Notes: a model not told the origin generated them from the sequence alone. Positions 18,034 to 26,914 are shown, numbered from the stretch's first letter. The stretch: 64,000 nt of DNA from Sinomonas cellulolyticus (GCF_014656475.1 NZ_BNCM01000003.1:186001-250000); one strand, 5' to 3'. Numbers and translations are program-made.

Positions 18034-18555
18034 ATGGACAACCCGTTCACCCCGCCCGAGGCCCGCCCGGACAGTGCTCTCCTGGAGCCTGACCGGGCGG
18101 GCCTCGGCGGTGTGCGGCTGCGCGCGGTCCGCGGGCTGAGGAGCGCGTGGGGCGCCCCCGTCCTGCGCCAGCTGACGCGGTTCACCGGGGTGGGCATCGT
18201 GTGCACGCTGAGCTCGCTCGCGCTCTACGCGCTGTGCCGGCCCTTCCTCGGGGCGCAGTCGGCGAACGCCGTCGCCCTCATCGTCACGTCGCTCATGAAC
18301 ACCGCACTCAACCGCCGCTACACGTTCAAGGTGCGCGGACCCGGACGGCTGGCCCAGGACCACGTCAACGGGCTCGTCGCGCTCGCCGTGGCCCTCGTCC
18401 TGACGGGCGGGAGCCTCGAGGCGCTCCACTGGGCCAACCCCTCGGCGGACGTCACGGCGGAGCTGTGGACCACCACCGTGGCCGGCTGGGTGGCGACCGC
18501 CGTCCGGTTCTCGCTGCTGCGCCACTGGATCTTCCGCCGCGCCCGGGACGCGTAG
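18034..18555 (+). CDS. GtrA-like membrane protein
   Basis: Small polytopic membrane protein of 173 residues with four predicted helices (FTGVGIVCTLSSLALYALCR; ANAVALIVTSLMNTALNRRYTF; VNGLVALAVALVLTGG; TTTVAGWVATAVRFSLLRHWIF). The second helix with TALNRRYTF and the terminal FSLLRHWIF are GtrA-family marks; relatives help flip polyprenyl-linked sugars in cell-wall glycosylation. ATG 18034 has an AGGAGG only 1 base upstream, too close for a normal ribosome-binding site, so the start may be read from another context. Convergent with the cysteine desulfurase gene. Confidence 0.82.
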   Translation: MDNPFTPPEARPDSALLEPDRAGLGGVRLRAVRGLRSAWGAPVLRQLTRFTGVGIVCTLSSLALYALCRPFLGAQSANAVALIVTSLMNTALNRRYTFKVRGPGRLAQDHVNGLVALAVALVLTGGSLEALHWANPSADVTAELWTTTVAGWVATAVRFSLLRHWIFRRARDA

Positions 18556-18565
18556 CCGCCAAGCC

Positions 18566-18600
18566 CCCACCAGCACGCGCGGCCGCGGGCGGCCGGTGGG
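18566..18600. terminator. Possible shared terminator, gtrA-like / desulfurase
   Basis: CCCACC (18566-18571) pairs with GGTGGG (18595-18600), with further GC pairing in the loop, between two convergent genes. No T-run on either strand. Confidence 0.35.
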
Positions 18601-18608
18601 CAGGCGCC

Positions 18609-19778
18609 CTAGCGGCGCGCGATGCCGGTCACGGCGGCGTAGGCCTCGCCGAGCGCCTCGGCGGCCTGCCCCAGGTCGTCGGCCGTGATGGACGGCGGCA
18701 GGGTGAACCGGACGGCGGTCTGAGCCACCTCCGGCTCGATTCCCATCGCGAGCAGCACGTGCGAGGGATCGCTCGAGCCCGCAGCGCACGCCGACCCCGA
18801 GGAGCACACCACGCCGCGCCGCTCGAGCTCGAGCAGCACGGACTCGCCGCTCACCCGGGGGAAGCAGAAGGACGCGCTGCCCGGCAGCCGCTCGGTGGGG
18901 TGCCCGGTGACCAGGGCGTCCGGGACGAGCTCGAGGACGCGCTCCACGAACGCGTCGCGCAGCGAGGCGAGGCGAGCGGCCGCCGTCGTGCGCTCCGCCT
19001 CGGCGAGGCGCAGTGCGGTGGCGAGTGCGACGGCGCCGGCGACGTTCTCGGTGCCGGAGCGCTGCCCGCGCTCCTGCCCGCCGCCGTCGAGCACCGGTTC
19101 GAGCGTGAGCCGGCCCGCGACGTAGAGCGCGCCGACGCCCTTGGGCGCACCGATCTTGTGGCCCGAGACGGACAGCGCATCGACGCCGAGCTCGCGCACC
19201 GCCAGGGGCAGCCACCCGGCGGCCTGGACGGCGTCGGTGTGGAACGGCACGCCGGCCGCATGCGCCGCCGCCACGAGCTCCCGCACCGGCTGGACGGTAC
19301 CCACCTCATTGTTGGCGTACATCACCGAGACGAGCGCGGTCTCGGGACGCACGACGGCGGCGAGGGCCTCGGGCGCGACGCGTCCGGTGCCGTCGACGGG
19401 AACCTCATCCACCCACATGCCATGGAGCCTGGCCAGCGCGCGGGCCGACTCGAGCACCGCGGGATGCTCGATGGCGCTGACCGCGACCCGGTCGGGGACG
19501 GGAAGGCCCGGGCGGCGGGCCGTCCTCTGGCCCAGCGCGATGCCCTTGACGGCCAGATTGTCCGCCTCCGTGCCACCCGAGGTGAAGGTGACCTCCGAGG
19601 GCCGGCAGCCCAGGACGTCCGCGACCTCGGCGCGCGCGGCCTCAAGCCCGTCGCGCGCGCGGGCGCCGAGCTCGTGGTGGCTGGAGGCGTTGCCGAACTC
19701 GCCGGCGAGGTAGGGCCACATCGCCTCGAGCACCTCGCGGCGCACGGGCCCGGTGGCGGCGGCGTCGAGGTAGATCAC
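18609..19778 (-). CDS. Cysteine desulfurase, NifS/IscS-like, of the NAD operon
   Basis: PLP enzyme removing sulfur from cysteine for Fe-S cluster assembly, 389 residues. It has the PLP lysine motif SGHKIGAPKG (about residue 205), the ANNEVGTVQP and DAVQAAGWL blocks, and the active-site cysteine loop SSGSACAAGSSDPSHVL (about residue 325). It is the last gene of nrtR-nadA-nadB-nadC-desulfurase; GTG 19778 overlaps the nadC stop as GTGA. Co-expression with nadA, whose product is a [4Fe-4S] quinolinate synthase, suggests it supplies that cluster, as proposed for similar operon-linked NifS proteins in other bacteria. No scaffold protein gene is adjacent. Confidence 0.9.
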   Translation of the reverse strand: MIYLDAAATGPVRREVLEAMWPYLAGEFGNASSHHELGARARDGLEAARAEVADVLGCRPSEVTFTSGGTEADNLAVKGIALGQRTARRPGLPVPDRVAVSAIEHPAVLESARALARLHGMWVDEVPVDGTGRVAPEALAAVVRPETALVSVMYANNEVGTVQPVRELVAAAHAAGVPFHTDAVQAAGWLPLAVRELGVDALSVSGHKIGAPKGVGALYVAGRLTLEPVLDGGGQERGQRSGTENVAGAVALATALRLAEAERTTAAARLASLRDAFVERVLELVPDALVTGHPTERLPGSASFCFPRVSGESVLLELERRGVVCSSGSACAAGSSDPSHVLLAMGIEPEVAQTAVRFTLPPSITADDLGQAAEALGEAYAAVTGIARR

Positions 19779-20701
19779 GCGGCTCCCGTCCCCTGCCCGA
19801 TCACGACGTCGAGACCGAGGTCGAGGTTGACCACGGAGTGGGTCAGGGCGCCCACGGAGATGACGTCGACGCCGGTGGCGGCGATCGCGGCCACGGTACC
19901 GAGGTTCACTCCACCGCTGGCCTCGACGATGGCACGGCCCGCGACGAGGGCAACGCCGGCCTGCAGGTCCTCGAGGCTGAAGTTGTCCAGCATGATGGTG
20001 TCCACGCCTGCGGCCAGAACGGGCTCGATCTGGTCGAGGCGGTCCACCTCGACCTCGAAGTGCGCCGTGTGGCCGAGCCGCGCGCGCGCCGCGCGCAGCA
20101 CGTCCGTCAGTCGGGCCGGATCTCCCCCGGCGAGGACGGCGAGGTGGTTGTCCTTGGCCATGACCGCGTCGGAGAGGCTGAACCGGTGGTTGCGGCCGCC
20201 GCCGCAGCGCACGGCATAGCGCTCGAGCTCGCGCAGGCCCGGCGTCGTCTTGCGGGTGTCCACGATCCGCGCCTTGGTTCCCTCGGTGAGCGCGACGTAG
20301 CGGGCCGTGAGTGCCGCAATGGCGCTCATCCTCTGGACGAGGTTGAGCACCACCCGCTCGGCCGTGAGGAGGGCCTGCGCCCGCCCCCTCACCCGGGCGA
20401 GCACCGCACCCGCATCGAAGGGCTCGCCCTCGGCGGCGAGCAGGTCGACCCGGGCGTCCTCGTCGTGGAACCGGAAGCCGGCCTCGATGACGGGACCGCC
20501 CGAGAAGACGCCCGGCACCCGGGCGCGCAGCTCCGCCGTCGCCTCGGCCTCCGCAGGGATGAGAAGGAGCGAGGTGAGGTCCCCGCTCGGCGCGTCCTCG
20601 GCGTAGGCGGCGTCGAGGACGCGCCGGAGCGCCGCGGGGGCGAGCGGGATCGGCGCCACGCGTGCCAGAGCCTGGGTCTGCGCGAGCACGTCGGAGGTCA
20701 T
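19775..20701 (-). CDS. nadC: Nicotinate-nucleotide pyrophosphorylase (quinolinate phosphoribosyltransferase)
   Basis: Makes nicotinate mononucleotide from quinolinate and PRPP with release of CO2, third step of de novo NAD synthesis. The 308-residue type II phosphoribosyltransferase has EDAPSGDLTS, LTAERVVLNLVQRMSAIA, DTRKTTPGLRELERYAVRCG, FEVEVDRLDQ and MLDNFSLEDL, all family hallmarks carrying the Arg/Lys residues that bind quinolinate. ATG 20701 overlaps the nadB stop by 4 bases (ATGA) and its own stop overlaps the desulfurase start. Confidence 0.95.
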   Translation of the reverse strand: MTSDVLAQTQALARVAPIPLAPAALRRVLDAAYAEDAPSGDLTSLLLIPAEAEATAELRARVPGVFSGGPVIEAGFRFHDEDARVDLLAAEGEPFDAGAVLARVRGRAQALLTAERVVLNLVQRMSAIAALTARYVALTEGTKARIVDTRKTTPGLRELERYAVRCGGGRNHRFSLSDAVMAKDNHLAVLAGGDPARLTDVLRAARARLGHTAHFEVEVDRLDQIEPVLAAGVDTIMLDNFSLEDLQAGVALVAGRAIVEASGGVNLGTVAAIAATGVDVISVGALTHSVVNLDLGLDVVIGQGTGAA

Positions 20702-22404
20702 GAGGGATTCCTTCCGGTGAGGACGAGTTCGGGGGCCAGGGCGGCGCTGTGGTGGCTGTCGCGGACGACGTCGATGTGGCGGTCCGCTGCGGTCGTGCCG
20801 GGCGCGGGCAGCGGCCGCTGGGGGAAGTCGAGCCGGAAGTGTGCCCCCACCGACTCCTCGCGTGCTGCCGCGGCCGCGGCGAGCAGGCGGCCGAGGAGGA
20901 TCAGGTGGCAGGTCTCGGTGTGGCCCGACTCCCACCCGGTGAGCGTCTGGGACAGGCGGGCGAGGCCAGCGCCGTCGCGGATCACACCGGCGTCCGCCTG
21001 CATCGCCGTGGCGACCTCGGCCCGCGTGGCCGTGCGGCGGCCGGGCTCGGCGCCGGTTCCGCCCAGCTCGAGGCGCAGGGCCGAGGGCCGCGGGCCGGCC
21101 CACGGGGCGACCCCGGCGAGCGCGCGGGAGTGCGCATGCCGCACGGCCCGCCCGGCGAAGACGACTCCCTCGAGCAGCGAATTGGACGCGAGACGGTTGG
21201 CTCCGTGGACTCCTGTGCAGGCGGCCTCGCCGACCGCGTAGAGGCCGGGGACGCTCGTGGCGCCGTCCGGGTCTGTGGCGATGCCTCCCATCCAGTAGTG
21301 GGCTGCGGGGGCGATGGGCAGCGGCTCCCGGCGCCAGTCGAAGCCGGCGGCGCGCACCATCGCATCGAGGGTCGGGAAGCGGCGCGCGAGGAAGCCCTCG
21401 CCGTGCTCGGACTCGAGGGCGGTCGCGTCGAGGTAGGCCTGGCCTCCTCCCGCACGGGCGTGCTGCGCGAGCGCCCGGGAGACGGCGTCCCGGGGGGCGA
21501 GCTCGCCGAGCGGGTGGTAGTCGCGCACGAACCGCCGCCCGGCCGCGTCCCGGATCACGGCGCCCTCGCCGCGCACGGCCTCCGAGATGAGCGAGGAGCG
21601 GACCGTACCGTCGGGCGCGGTGACCTGGAGGGCGGTCGGATGGAACTGGTAGAACTCGAGGTCCCGCAGCACGGCACCGGCCTCGAACGCGAGGGCCACG
21701 CCGTCGCCAGTTGCCACGAGCGGGTTGGTCGTCTGGGCGTAGAGCTGCCCGGCGCCGCCGGTGGCGAGGACGACGGCGTCCGCGTCGATCCGCTCGCGCG
21801 CGGAGCCCGCCGTCCCGTACTCGAGGCCCACCGCCTCCCCCGCCTCGACGAGGATGCGGGTCACGGTGGCATGCTCGATGAGCGCGACGCGGCCCTCCGC
21901 CTCGAGCCGGCGCACGCGGGCGATGAGCGCCCGCGTGATCCCGGCACCGCTCGCGTCGCCGCCCGCATGGAGGATGCGGGGGAAGGAGTGGGCGGCCTCG
22001 AGCCCGAGCAGGAGCCGGCCCTCCGCGCTCCGGTCGAAGGCCACGCCGCGCCCCGCGAGCTCGGCCACCGAGCCCGCGGCCGCGGCGCACATCCGCTCGA
22101 TCGCGGTGCGGGTCCCGAGCCCCGAGCCGGCGGCAACGGTGTCCGCGACGTGGCTCGCCACGCTGTCCCCGGGGGCCCGCTGGCCCTCGGGCAGGACCGC
22201 GGAGTACCCGCCCTGGGCCAGCATGCTGTTGCTGTCCTCGAGCGCGGCCTTGGTCAGGAGCACGACAGCGCTCCCCTGCTCGGCGGCGGAGATCGCTGCC
22301 GTCAGCCCGGCGGCGCCGCTGCCGACGACGGCGAGGCGAGGGGCCGCCGTCGTGCGGCGCGCGCCGGGCACAGTGCCGCCCGCGCCGGGACCGGCGGTCG
22401 TCAC
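20698..22404 (-). CDS. nadB: L-aspartate oxidase
   Basis: FAD enzyme oxidising L-aspartate to iminoaspartate, first step of NAD synthesis. 568 residues: Rossmann start RLAVVGSGAAGLTAAISAAE, the substrate segment SNSMLAQGGYSAVLP, HSFPRILHAGGDASGAGI, YQFHPTALQ and the C-terminal HYWMGGIATDPDGATSVPGLYAVGE block, shared with succinate dehydrogenase flavoproteins but arranged as in NadB. GTG 22404 overlaps the nadA stop (GTGA). The C-terminal helical domain ends with ETCHLILLGRLLAAAAAAREES, typical of NadB. Confidence 0.95.
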   Translation of the reverse strand: MTTAGPGAGGTVPGARRTTAAPRLAVVGSGAAGLTAAISAAEQGSAVVLLTKAALEDSNSMLAQGGYSAVLPEGQRAPGDSVASHVADTVAAGSGLGTRTAIERMCAAAAGSVAELAGRGVAFDRSAEGRLLLGLEAAHSFPRILHAGGDASGAGITRALIARVRRLEAEGRVALIEHATVTRILVEAGEAVGLEYGTAGSARERIDADAVVLATGGAGQLYAQTTNPLVATGDGVALAFEAGAVLRDLEFYQFHPTALQVTAPDGTVRSSLISEAVRGEGAVIRDAAGRRFVRDYHPLGELAPRDAVSRALAQHARAGGGQAYLDATALESEHGEGFLARRFPTLDAMVRAAGFDWRREPLPIAPAAHYWMGGIATDPDGATSVPGLYAVGEAACTGVHGANRLASNSLLEGVVFAGRAVRHAHSRALAGVAPWAGPRPSALRLELGGTGAEPGRRTATRAEVATAMQADAGVIRDGAGLARLSQTLTGWESGHTETCHLILLGRLLAAAAAAREESVGAHFRLDFPQRPLPAPGTTAADRHIDVVRDSHHSAALAPELVLTGRNPS

Positions 22405-23702
22405 GGCCGAGCCGCCAGCATGCGCTCGAGGGCCACGCGCGCGTGCGGGGCCACGTCCTCGGGCACCTCGATGCGGTTGCGCACCTCGCCGTCGACGAGG
22501 CCCTCGAGCACCCAGGCGAGGTAGCCGGGGTGGATGCGGTACATCGTCGAGCACGGGCAGATCACCGGGTCGAGGCAGAAGACCGTGTGCTGCGGGTATT
22601 CGGCAGCGAGGCGGTTGACGAGGTTCACCTCCGTACCGATGGCGAAGACCGTGGGCTCGGTGGCGGCGGCGATGGCCTTGCGGATGTAGTCCGTCGAGCC
22701 GTACTCGTCCGCCGCGTCGACGACCTCCATGGGGCACTCGGGGTGGACGATCACGCGCACCCCCGGGTACTCGGCACGGGCCTGCTCGATCTGGGCGACC
22801 GTGAAGCGCTTGTGCACTGAGCAGAAGCCGTGCCAGAGGATCACGCGGGAGTCGAGGAGCGTCTCGGCGTCGTTTCCGCCGAGGGGCTTGCGCGGGCTCC
22901 ACATCGGCATCTGCTCGAGGGGCACGCCCATGGCCTTCGCGGTGTTGCGGCCGAGGTGCTGGTCGGGGAAGAACAGCACCCGCTGGGCGCGGGCGAACGC
23001 CCACTCGAGGACGGCGGCGGCGTTCGAGGACGTGCAGACGATCCCGCCGTGCTCGCCGCAGAAGCCCTTGAGCGCGGCCGAGGAGTTCATGTAGGTCACC
23101 GGGATGACAGGCACCCGGCCCTCCGCGTCCGGCTCCGTGCCGAACAGCTCCTCGAGCTGGGCCCAGGCCTGCTCGACCGAGCTGATGTCCGCCATGTCCG
23201 CCATCGAGCAGCCGGCGGCGAGGTTGGGAAGGATCACGGCCTGGTCCCGGCGGGAGAGGATGTCCGCGGTCTCCGCCATGAAGTGCACGCCGCAGAAGAC
23301 GATCGCCTCGGCGTCCGGCCGGGTGAGCGCGGCGTTGGCGAGCTGGAACGAGTCCCCCACGAAGTCGGCGTGCTGGACCACCTCGTCGCGCTGGTAGAAG
23401 TGGCCGAGCACCACGACCCTCTCGCCGAGCTTGCCCTTGGCCGCGACGATGCGCTCGTGCAGCTCGGCCTCGGTGGCGTCCCTGTACTCCTGGGGGAGCT
23501 GGCCCTGCCGTGGAGTGGACGACGGCGCGCGGTCCCCGCTCGAGGCGCCCGGACCGTACGCTGGCACGCCGGCGAGGGCCTCGGCCGCGTCGAACTCCCA
23601 CGGGCCCTTGGCGAGGTCCGGGCTGCAGCTGCTTGCGCTGGCCCGGCCGGTGCCCGGCTGGCTGCGGGGGATGAGGCTGATGGCGGTGGCGACAGAGGTC
23701 AT
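22401..23702 (-). CDS. nadA: Quinolinate synthase
   Basis: [4Fe-4S] enzyme condensing iminoaspartate with dihydroxyacetone phosphate to quinolinate. 433 residues; the conserved core starts near YRDATEAELHERIVAAKG after an N-terminal extension of about 80 residues that is disordered-looking and not part of the catalytic fold. Motifs VVLGHFYQRDEVVQHADFVG, FCGVHFMAETADIL, AGCSMADM, GIVCTSSNA, HPECPMEVVD and CPCSTMYRIHP are present; cysteines in the FCGVHFM, GIVCTSSN and CPCSTM contexts are the expected cluster ligands. ATG 23702 overlaps the nrtR stop as ATGA. Confidence 0.95.
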   Translation of the reverse strand: MTSVATAISLIPRSQPGTGRASASSCSPDLAKGPWEFDAAEALAGVPAYGPGASSGDRAPSSTPRQGQLPQEYRDATEAELHERIVAAKGKLGERVVVLGHFYQRDEVVQHADFVGDSFQLANAALTRPDAEAIVFCGVHFMAETADILSRRDQAVILPNLAAGCSMADMADISSVEQAWAQLEELFGTEPDAEGRVPVIPVTYMNSSAALKGFCGEHGGIVCTSSNAAAVLEWAFARAQRVLFFPDQHLGRNTAKAMGVPLEQMPMWSPRKPLGGNDAETLLDSRVILWHGFCSVHKRFTVAQIEQARAEYPGVRVIVHPECPMEVVDAADEYGSTDYIRKAIAAATEPTVFAIGTEVNLVNRLAAEYPQHTVFCLDPVICPCSTMYRIHPGYLAWVLEGLVDGEVRNRIEVPEDVAPHARVALERMLAARP

Positions 23703-24583
23703 GGCGTGCTCCTGGTGGGTCCTGCTGGGTCTGTGGTGGGGGCCGTGGCCCCGGGCGGGGCGGTGGTGGGGTCCAGCCCGACGCGCGCGCCGGTGTAGCG
23801 GTAGAGCCGAGGAGGCCGGTGCCGGCCGCCCTCGAGGAACATGTCCGTGGGCTCGATCTCCGCCACGGCCTTGAGCTGGCGGCGGAAGTTGGCGGGGTCG
23901 AGGCGGCGGCCGAGGACTGCCTCGTACACTTCGCGCAGCTGGGCGAGGGTGAAGGTCTCGCCCAGGAAGTGGTACGCGATCTGGGCGTACTCCAGCTTGC
24001 TGCGCAGGCGCCAGAGGGCGTAGTCGACGATCTCGCGGTGGTCGAAGGCGAGGCCGCCCTCGGCAGCACCGGCGGTGTCCGCCCGGTGCCATGCGACGTT
24101 CTCCATGCCGTCCGCGGCGCGGAGCAGCTCTGCCTCGGTAGGGCGCACAAGCGCCCAGTAGACGATCGAGACGACTCTCTGGCTGCCGTGCTCGGGCCTG
24201 CTCGAGCGGTTGAGGCCGCCGAACGCGTACAGCTGCTCGAGGTACTCGGGCGCCAGGCCCGTGGTCTCCTCGAGGTTCCTGCGGGCCGCGTCCTCGAGCG
24301 ACTCGTCGGACGCGAGCGGACCCCCGGGCAGCGCCCACTGGCCCTTGAAGGGCTCCTTGACCCGCCGCACGAGGGGCAGCCAGAGCGTGGGCAGCCCCGG
24401 AGCGGCCGATCCCCTCGTCTCCGCGCCGACGCCGTCGGGGGTGAGCGCGAAGATCACCGTGGAGATGGCCAGCGACGGCGGCAGCTGCGCCCGCTCGGAG
24501 ACGTTGGCGCCGGCCAGGAGGGCGCCGGGACGTCGGGACAGACGCCGCCCGGCGGGCGCAGCCGGCGGGAAGATTCCGCTCAT
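23699..24583 (-). CDS. nrtR: Nudix-related transcriptional regulator of NAD metabolism
   Basis: Repressor of NAD biosynthesis: a Nudix-like sensor domain (about residues 30-180) plus a C-terminal winged helix (FTLAQLREVYEAVLGRRLDPANFRRQLK). The Nudix box GGPLASDESLEDAARRNLEE keeps Gly, the first Glu and Arg, but two catalytic glutamates are Asn and Thr, which suggests ligand sensing (ADP-ribose in studied NrtR proteins) without hydrolysis. Start ATG 24583 is taken because GGAGGGAGGGG lies upstream; a GTG/ATG 36 bases further up is possible. It is the first gene of the nad operon and lies 75 bases below a candidate operator. The Pro/Thr-rich tail after residue 270 is not conserved. Confidence 0.9.
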   Translation of the reverse strand: MSGIFPPAAPAGRRLSRRPGALLAGANVSERAQLPPSLAISTVIFALTPDGVGAETRGSAAPGLPTLWLPLVRRVKEPFKGQWALPGGPLASDESLEDAARRNLEETTGLAPEYLEQLYAFGGLNRSSRPEHGSQRVVSIVYWALVRPTEAELLRAADGMENVAWHRADTAGAAEGGLAFDHREIVDYALWRLRSKLEYAQIAYHFLGETFTLAQLREVYEAVLGRRLDPANFRRQLKAVAEIEPTDMFLEGGRHRPPRLYRYTGARVGLDPTTAPPGATAPTTDPAGPTRSTP

Positions 24584-24657
24584 GCAGCCCCTCCCTCCAG
24601 CGGGCCGGGCGGCGTTCACCGTCCCGCCACGTCACGTTTCCTGCTTCGGGCCATCTG

Positions 24658-24687
24658 TTAAAGTCAGATTGACTCTAAGTCATGATA
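24658..24687 (-). promoter_or_regulatory. Candidate NrtR operator and -10 of the nad operon
   Basis: Arms TTAAAGTCA (24658-24666) and TGACTCTAA (24670-24678) form an inverted repeat matching in 8 of 9 positions around GAT. A minus-strand TATCAT box (24682-24687) would place transcription start inside it, as expected for repression. It is AT-rich against GC-rich flanks. Confidence 0.6.
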
Positions 24688-24736
24688 CGCGCACTGGCCC
24701 CCCGGGCCAAACAATGACGTCGCGCCGACGTTGCGC

Positions 24737-25207
24737 TCAGGCCTTGGCAGCCGCCTCGAGCAGCGGCAGCGTCCTGCCCTCGAAGTGCGTGTTCAGCACG
24801 ATGACCGAGGATGACCGGACCACCGACTTGGTCGCGGTCACGGCGTCGAGGACGCGCTGCAGGTCGGAGTTGGACCGCGCCGCGACCCGCGCCATGAGGT
24901 CGCTGTCCCCCGAGACGGTGTGCACTTCGAGCACCTCCGGAATGCGTGCGAGGGCCTCCGCGACCGCATCGTGCCCCGAGTCCTGGTTGATCGTGAGGGA
25001 GCAGAAGGCCACGACCGGGAACCCGAAGGCCCTAGGCTCCGCGTGGGGCGCCCATCGGCCGATCACCCCGTTGGCGATCATCCGGTCGAGCCGCGCCTGC
25101 ACGGTGGCCCGCGCCACCTTGAGGATGCGGGAGGCCTCGAGCACATTCATGCGGGCCTCGTCCGTGAACAGGCGGACGATCCTGGCGTCGAGCTCGTCGA
25201 CCTTCAT
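24737..25207 (-). CDS. Lrp/AsnC-family transcriptional regulator
   Basis: 156-residue feast/famine regulator: N-terminal helix-turn-helix (DELDARIVRLFTDEARMNVLEASRILKVARATVQARLDRMIANGVI) and C-terminal RAM ligand domain (VVAFCSLTINQDS; HTVSGDSDLMARVAARS), in two typical halves. ATG 25207 has GGAGG about 7 bases upstream; an upstream in-frame extension to 25366 has no such signal. It is divergent from an amino-acid permease, its most likely target, and could also act on the 2-oxoacid dehydrogenase operon beyond. Effector unknown, presumably an amino acid. Confidence 0.93.
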   Translation of the reverse strand: MKVDELDARIVRLFTDEARMNVLEASRILKVARATVQARLDRMIANGVIGRWAPHAEPRAFGFPVVAFCSLTINQDSGHDAVAEALARIPEVLEVHTVSGDSDLMARVAARSNSDLQRVLDAVTATKSVVRSSSVIVLNTHFEGRTLPLLEAAAKA

Positions 25208-25454
25208 GCACACCTCCAGAGGGGGTATCGGTGCCCACGATCGGGTGGAACGAATGGTACACAGATTGATGTCCGCCTGCGCATGCACTGCGCAATCTGC
25301 CAGCACGGAGGGCGCACGCGGCGTCGCTACTGCACAGCATGCACAGGGCCGTGAGGTGCACCACACACGGGTGCGGCAAAGGCGCTATGGTCGTCACGTC
25401 CTCTGGCGAAGCGCCACCCGAACGCGCCGCCACCGCAGCATCCGAAAGACGGAA
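25208..25454. promoter_or_regulatory. Divergent regulatory region lrp / permease
   Basis: 247 bases between divergent starts. TGCGCA, itself a palindrome, occurs twice 11 bases apart around 25275-25291, and TGCAC/GTGCA elements recur to 25372, a spread of short inverted elements fitting cooperative Lrp binding. A TATGGT at 25386-25391 is the best -10 for the permease and a TACCAT on the other strand for lrp. No small gene seen. Confidence 0.4.
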
Positions 25455-26867
25455 ATGACAGCTATGCACACGTCAGACAGCACCGGCACCGCGTCGACGA
25501 CGACGCCCGCGCCGCGGCTGGGACATTCCATGTCGCCGCGCCAGCTCACCATGATGGGCCTCGGCAGCGCGATCGGCGCCGGCCTGTTCATCGGCTCCGG
25601 CGCAGGCATCCAGGCCGCCGGCCCGGCGGTCCTCATCTCCTACCTCGTGGCCGGGACCCTCATCATCATCGTGATGTGGGCCCTCGGCGAGATGGCCGCC
25701 GCCAATCCCAACAGCGGCGCGTTCTCGGTCTACACCGGCAAGGCCCTCGGAGGCGTTGCCGGCGCCACCGTCGGCTGGCTCTGGTGGGCCCAGCTCGTCG
25801 TGGTCATCGCGGCGGAGGCCCTCGGAGCGGCAGGCCTCCTGGCCACCGTCTTCCCGGTCCTGCCGGTCTGGCTCATGGCCCTGGTCTTCATGGCCCTCTT
25901 CACCGCCATCAACCTCACCGGGGTGAGGAACTTCGGCGAGTTCGAGTTCTGGTTCGCGCTCCTGAAGGTCGCCGCAATCGTGGCGTTCCTCCTCGTCGGC
26001 GCCGCACTCCTGCTCGGCTGGATCCCGGGCGTCACCTCGCCCGGGCTGGCCCACTTCGCCCTCGGCACGGGGTTCGCCCCCCACGGCATGGCCGGCATCG
26101 CCACCGGGCTGTTCGTCGTGGCCTTCGCCTTCGGCGGCACCGAGATCGTCTCGGTCGCCGCGGCGGAGACCCGCGACCCGGAGCGCAGCGTGGCCAGGGC
26201 GGTGCGCACGGTCGTGTGGCGCATCCTCGTGTTCTACATCGGCTCGATCTTCGTCATCGCCGCCGTGATCCCCGCCGACTCCCCCGAGCTCAAGAGCCCC
26301 TTCGCCGGGGTCCTGGACATCGCCGGGCTCCCCGGCGCCGCGGCCGTGATCACCCTCGTGGCCGTCGTCGCCCTCCTCTCGGCGCTCAACGCGAACCTCT
26401 ACGGCGCCTCCCGCATGATCTTCTCCCTGGCCGAGCGCCGCGAGGCGCCGCTTGCACTCACCGCGCTGACCAAGGCCAGGGTGCCAGCCGTTGCCGTAGC
26501 CTCCTCAGTCGCCTTCGGCTTCGTCGCCACCGTGCTGGAACTGCTCTTCCCAGACCACGTGCTGCCGCTCCTGCTGAACTTCGTCGGCTCGACCTGCCTC
26601 ATCGTGTGGGGCTCGGCCCTCGTCTCCCAGATCGTGCTGCGCCGCCGCGCCGATGCCGAGGGCTCGCCGCTGCCCCTGCGCATGGCCGGGTTCCCCTGGC
26701 TCTCCGGATTCGGGATCGCACTCCTGGCCGCGATCTTCGCCGTCGGCCTCACCGGCGCCGACAGCCGCGTGCAGCTGCTGAGCACCTTCGCGCTTGTGGC
26801 CGTCATCGCCCTCGGCTGCTGGCTCCGCCGCCGCTCGCTCCGCGCGCAGACTGCACCGACGATCTGA
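25455..26867 (+). CDS. APC-family amino-acid permease
   Basis: Plasma-membrane amino-acid transporter of about 470 residues and 12 helices. After a short Thr/Ser-rich N-terminus come MSPRQLTMMGLGSAIGAGLFIGSGAGIQAAGP and IIVMWALGEMAAANPNSGAFSVYTGKALG, which place it in the amino-acid transporter (AAT) group near GabP/AnsP/ProY. Two starts are possible, ATG 25455 and ATG 25464; GAAAG at 25444-25448 favours the first. Substrate cannot be told. It lies between a divergent Lrp regulator and a 2-oxoacid dehydrogenase operon, which suggests uptake of an amino acid whose oxoacid is then oxidised, a guess from context only. A hairpin follows. Confidence 0.88.
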   Translation: MTAMHTSDSTGTASTTTPAPRLGHSMSPRQLTMMGLGSAIGAGLFIGSGAGIQAAGPAVLISYLVAGTLIIIVMWALGEMAAANPNSGAFSVYTGKALGGVAGATVGWLWWAQLVVVIAAEALGAAGLLATVFPVLPVWLMALVFMALFTAINLTGVRNFGEFEFWFALLKVAAIVAFLLVGAALLLGWIPGVTSPGLAHFALGTGFAPHGMAGIATGLFVVAFAFGGTEIVSVAAAETRDPERSVARAVRTVVWRILVFYIGSIFVIAAVIPADSPELKSPFAGVLDIAGLPGAAAVITLVAVVALLSALNANLYGASRMIFSLAERREAPLALTALTKARVPAVAVASSVAFGFVATVLELLFPDHVLPLLLNFVGSTCLIVWGSALVSQIVLRRRADAEGSPLPLRMAGFPWLSGFGIALLAAIFAVGLTGADSRVQLLSTFALVAVIALGCWLRRRSLRAQTAPTI

Positions 26868-26914
26868 CATTCTCAGGCCCCGACGCCCGACGCTCTGGCG
26901 CGAGGCACCCGGCG

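Noticed and set aside
18147..20219. 690-codon plus-strand frame over the desulfurase and nadC genes
   Set aside because: Shadow of two well-conserved minus-strand genes.
24690..24712. TGGCCC/GGGCCA hairpin after the lrp gene as a terminator
   Set aside because: Six pairs with a 3-base loop and no T-run; too weak to call.
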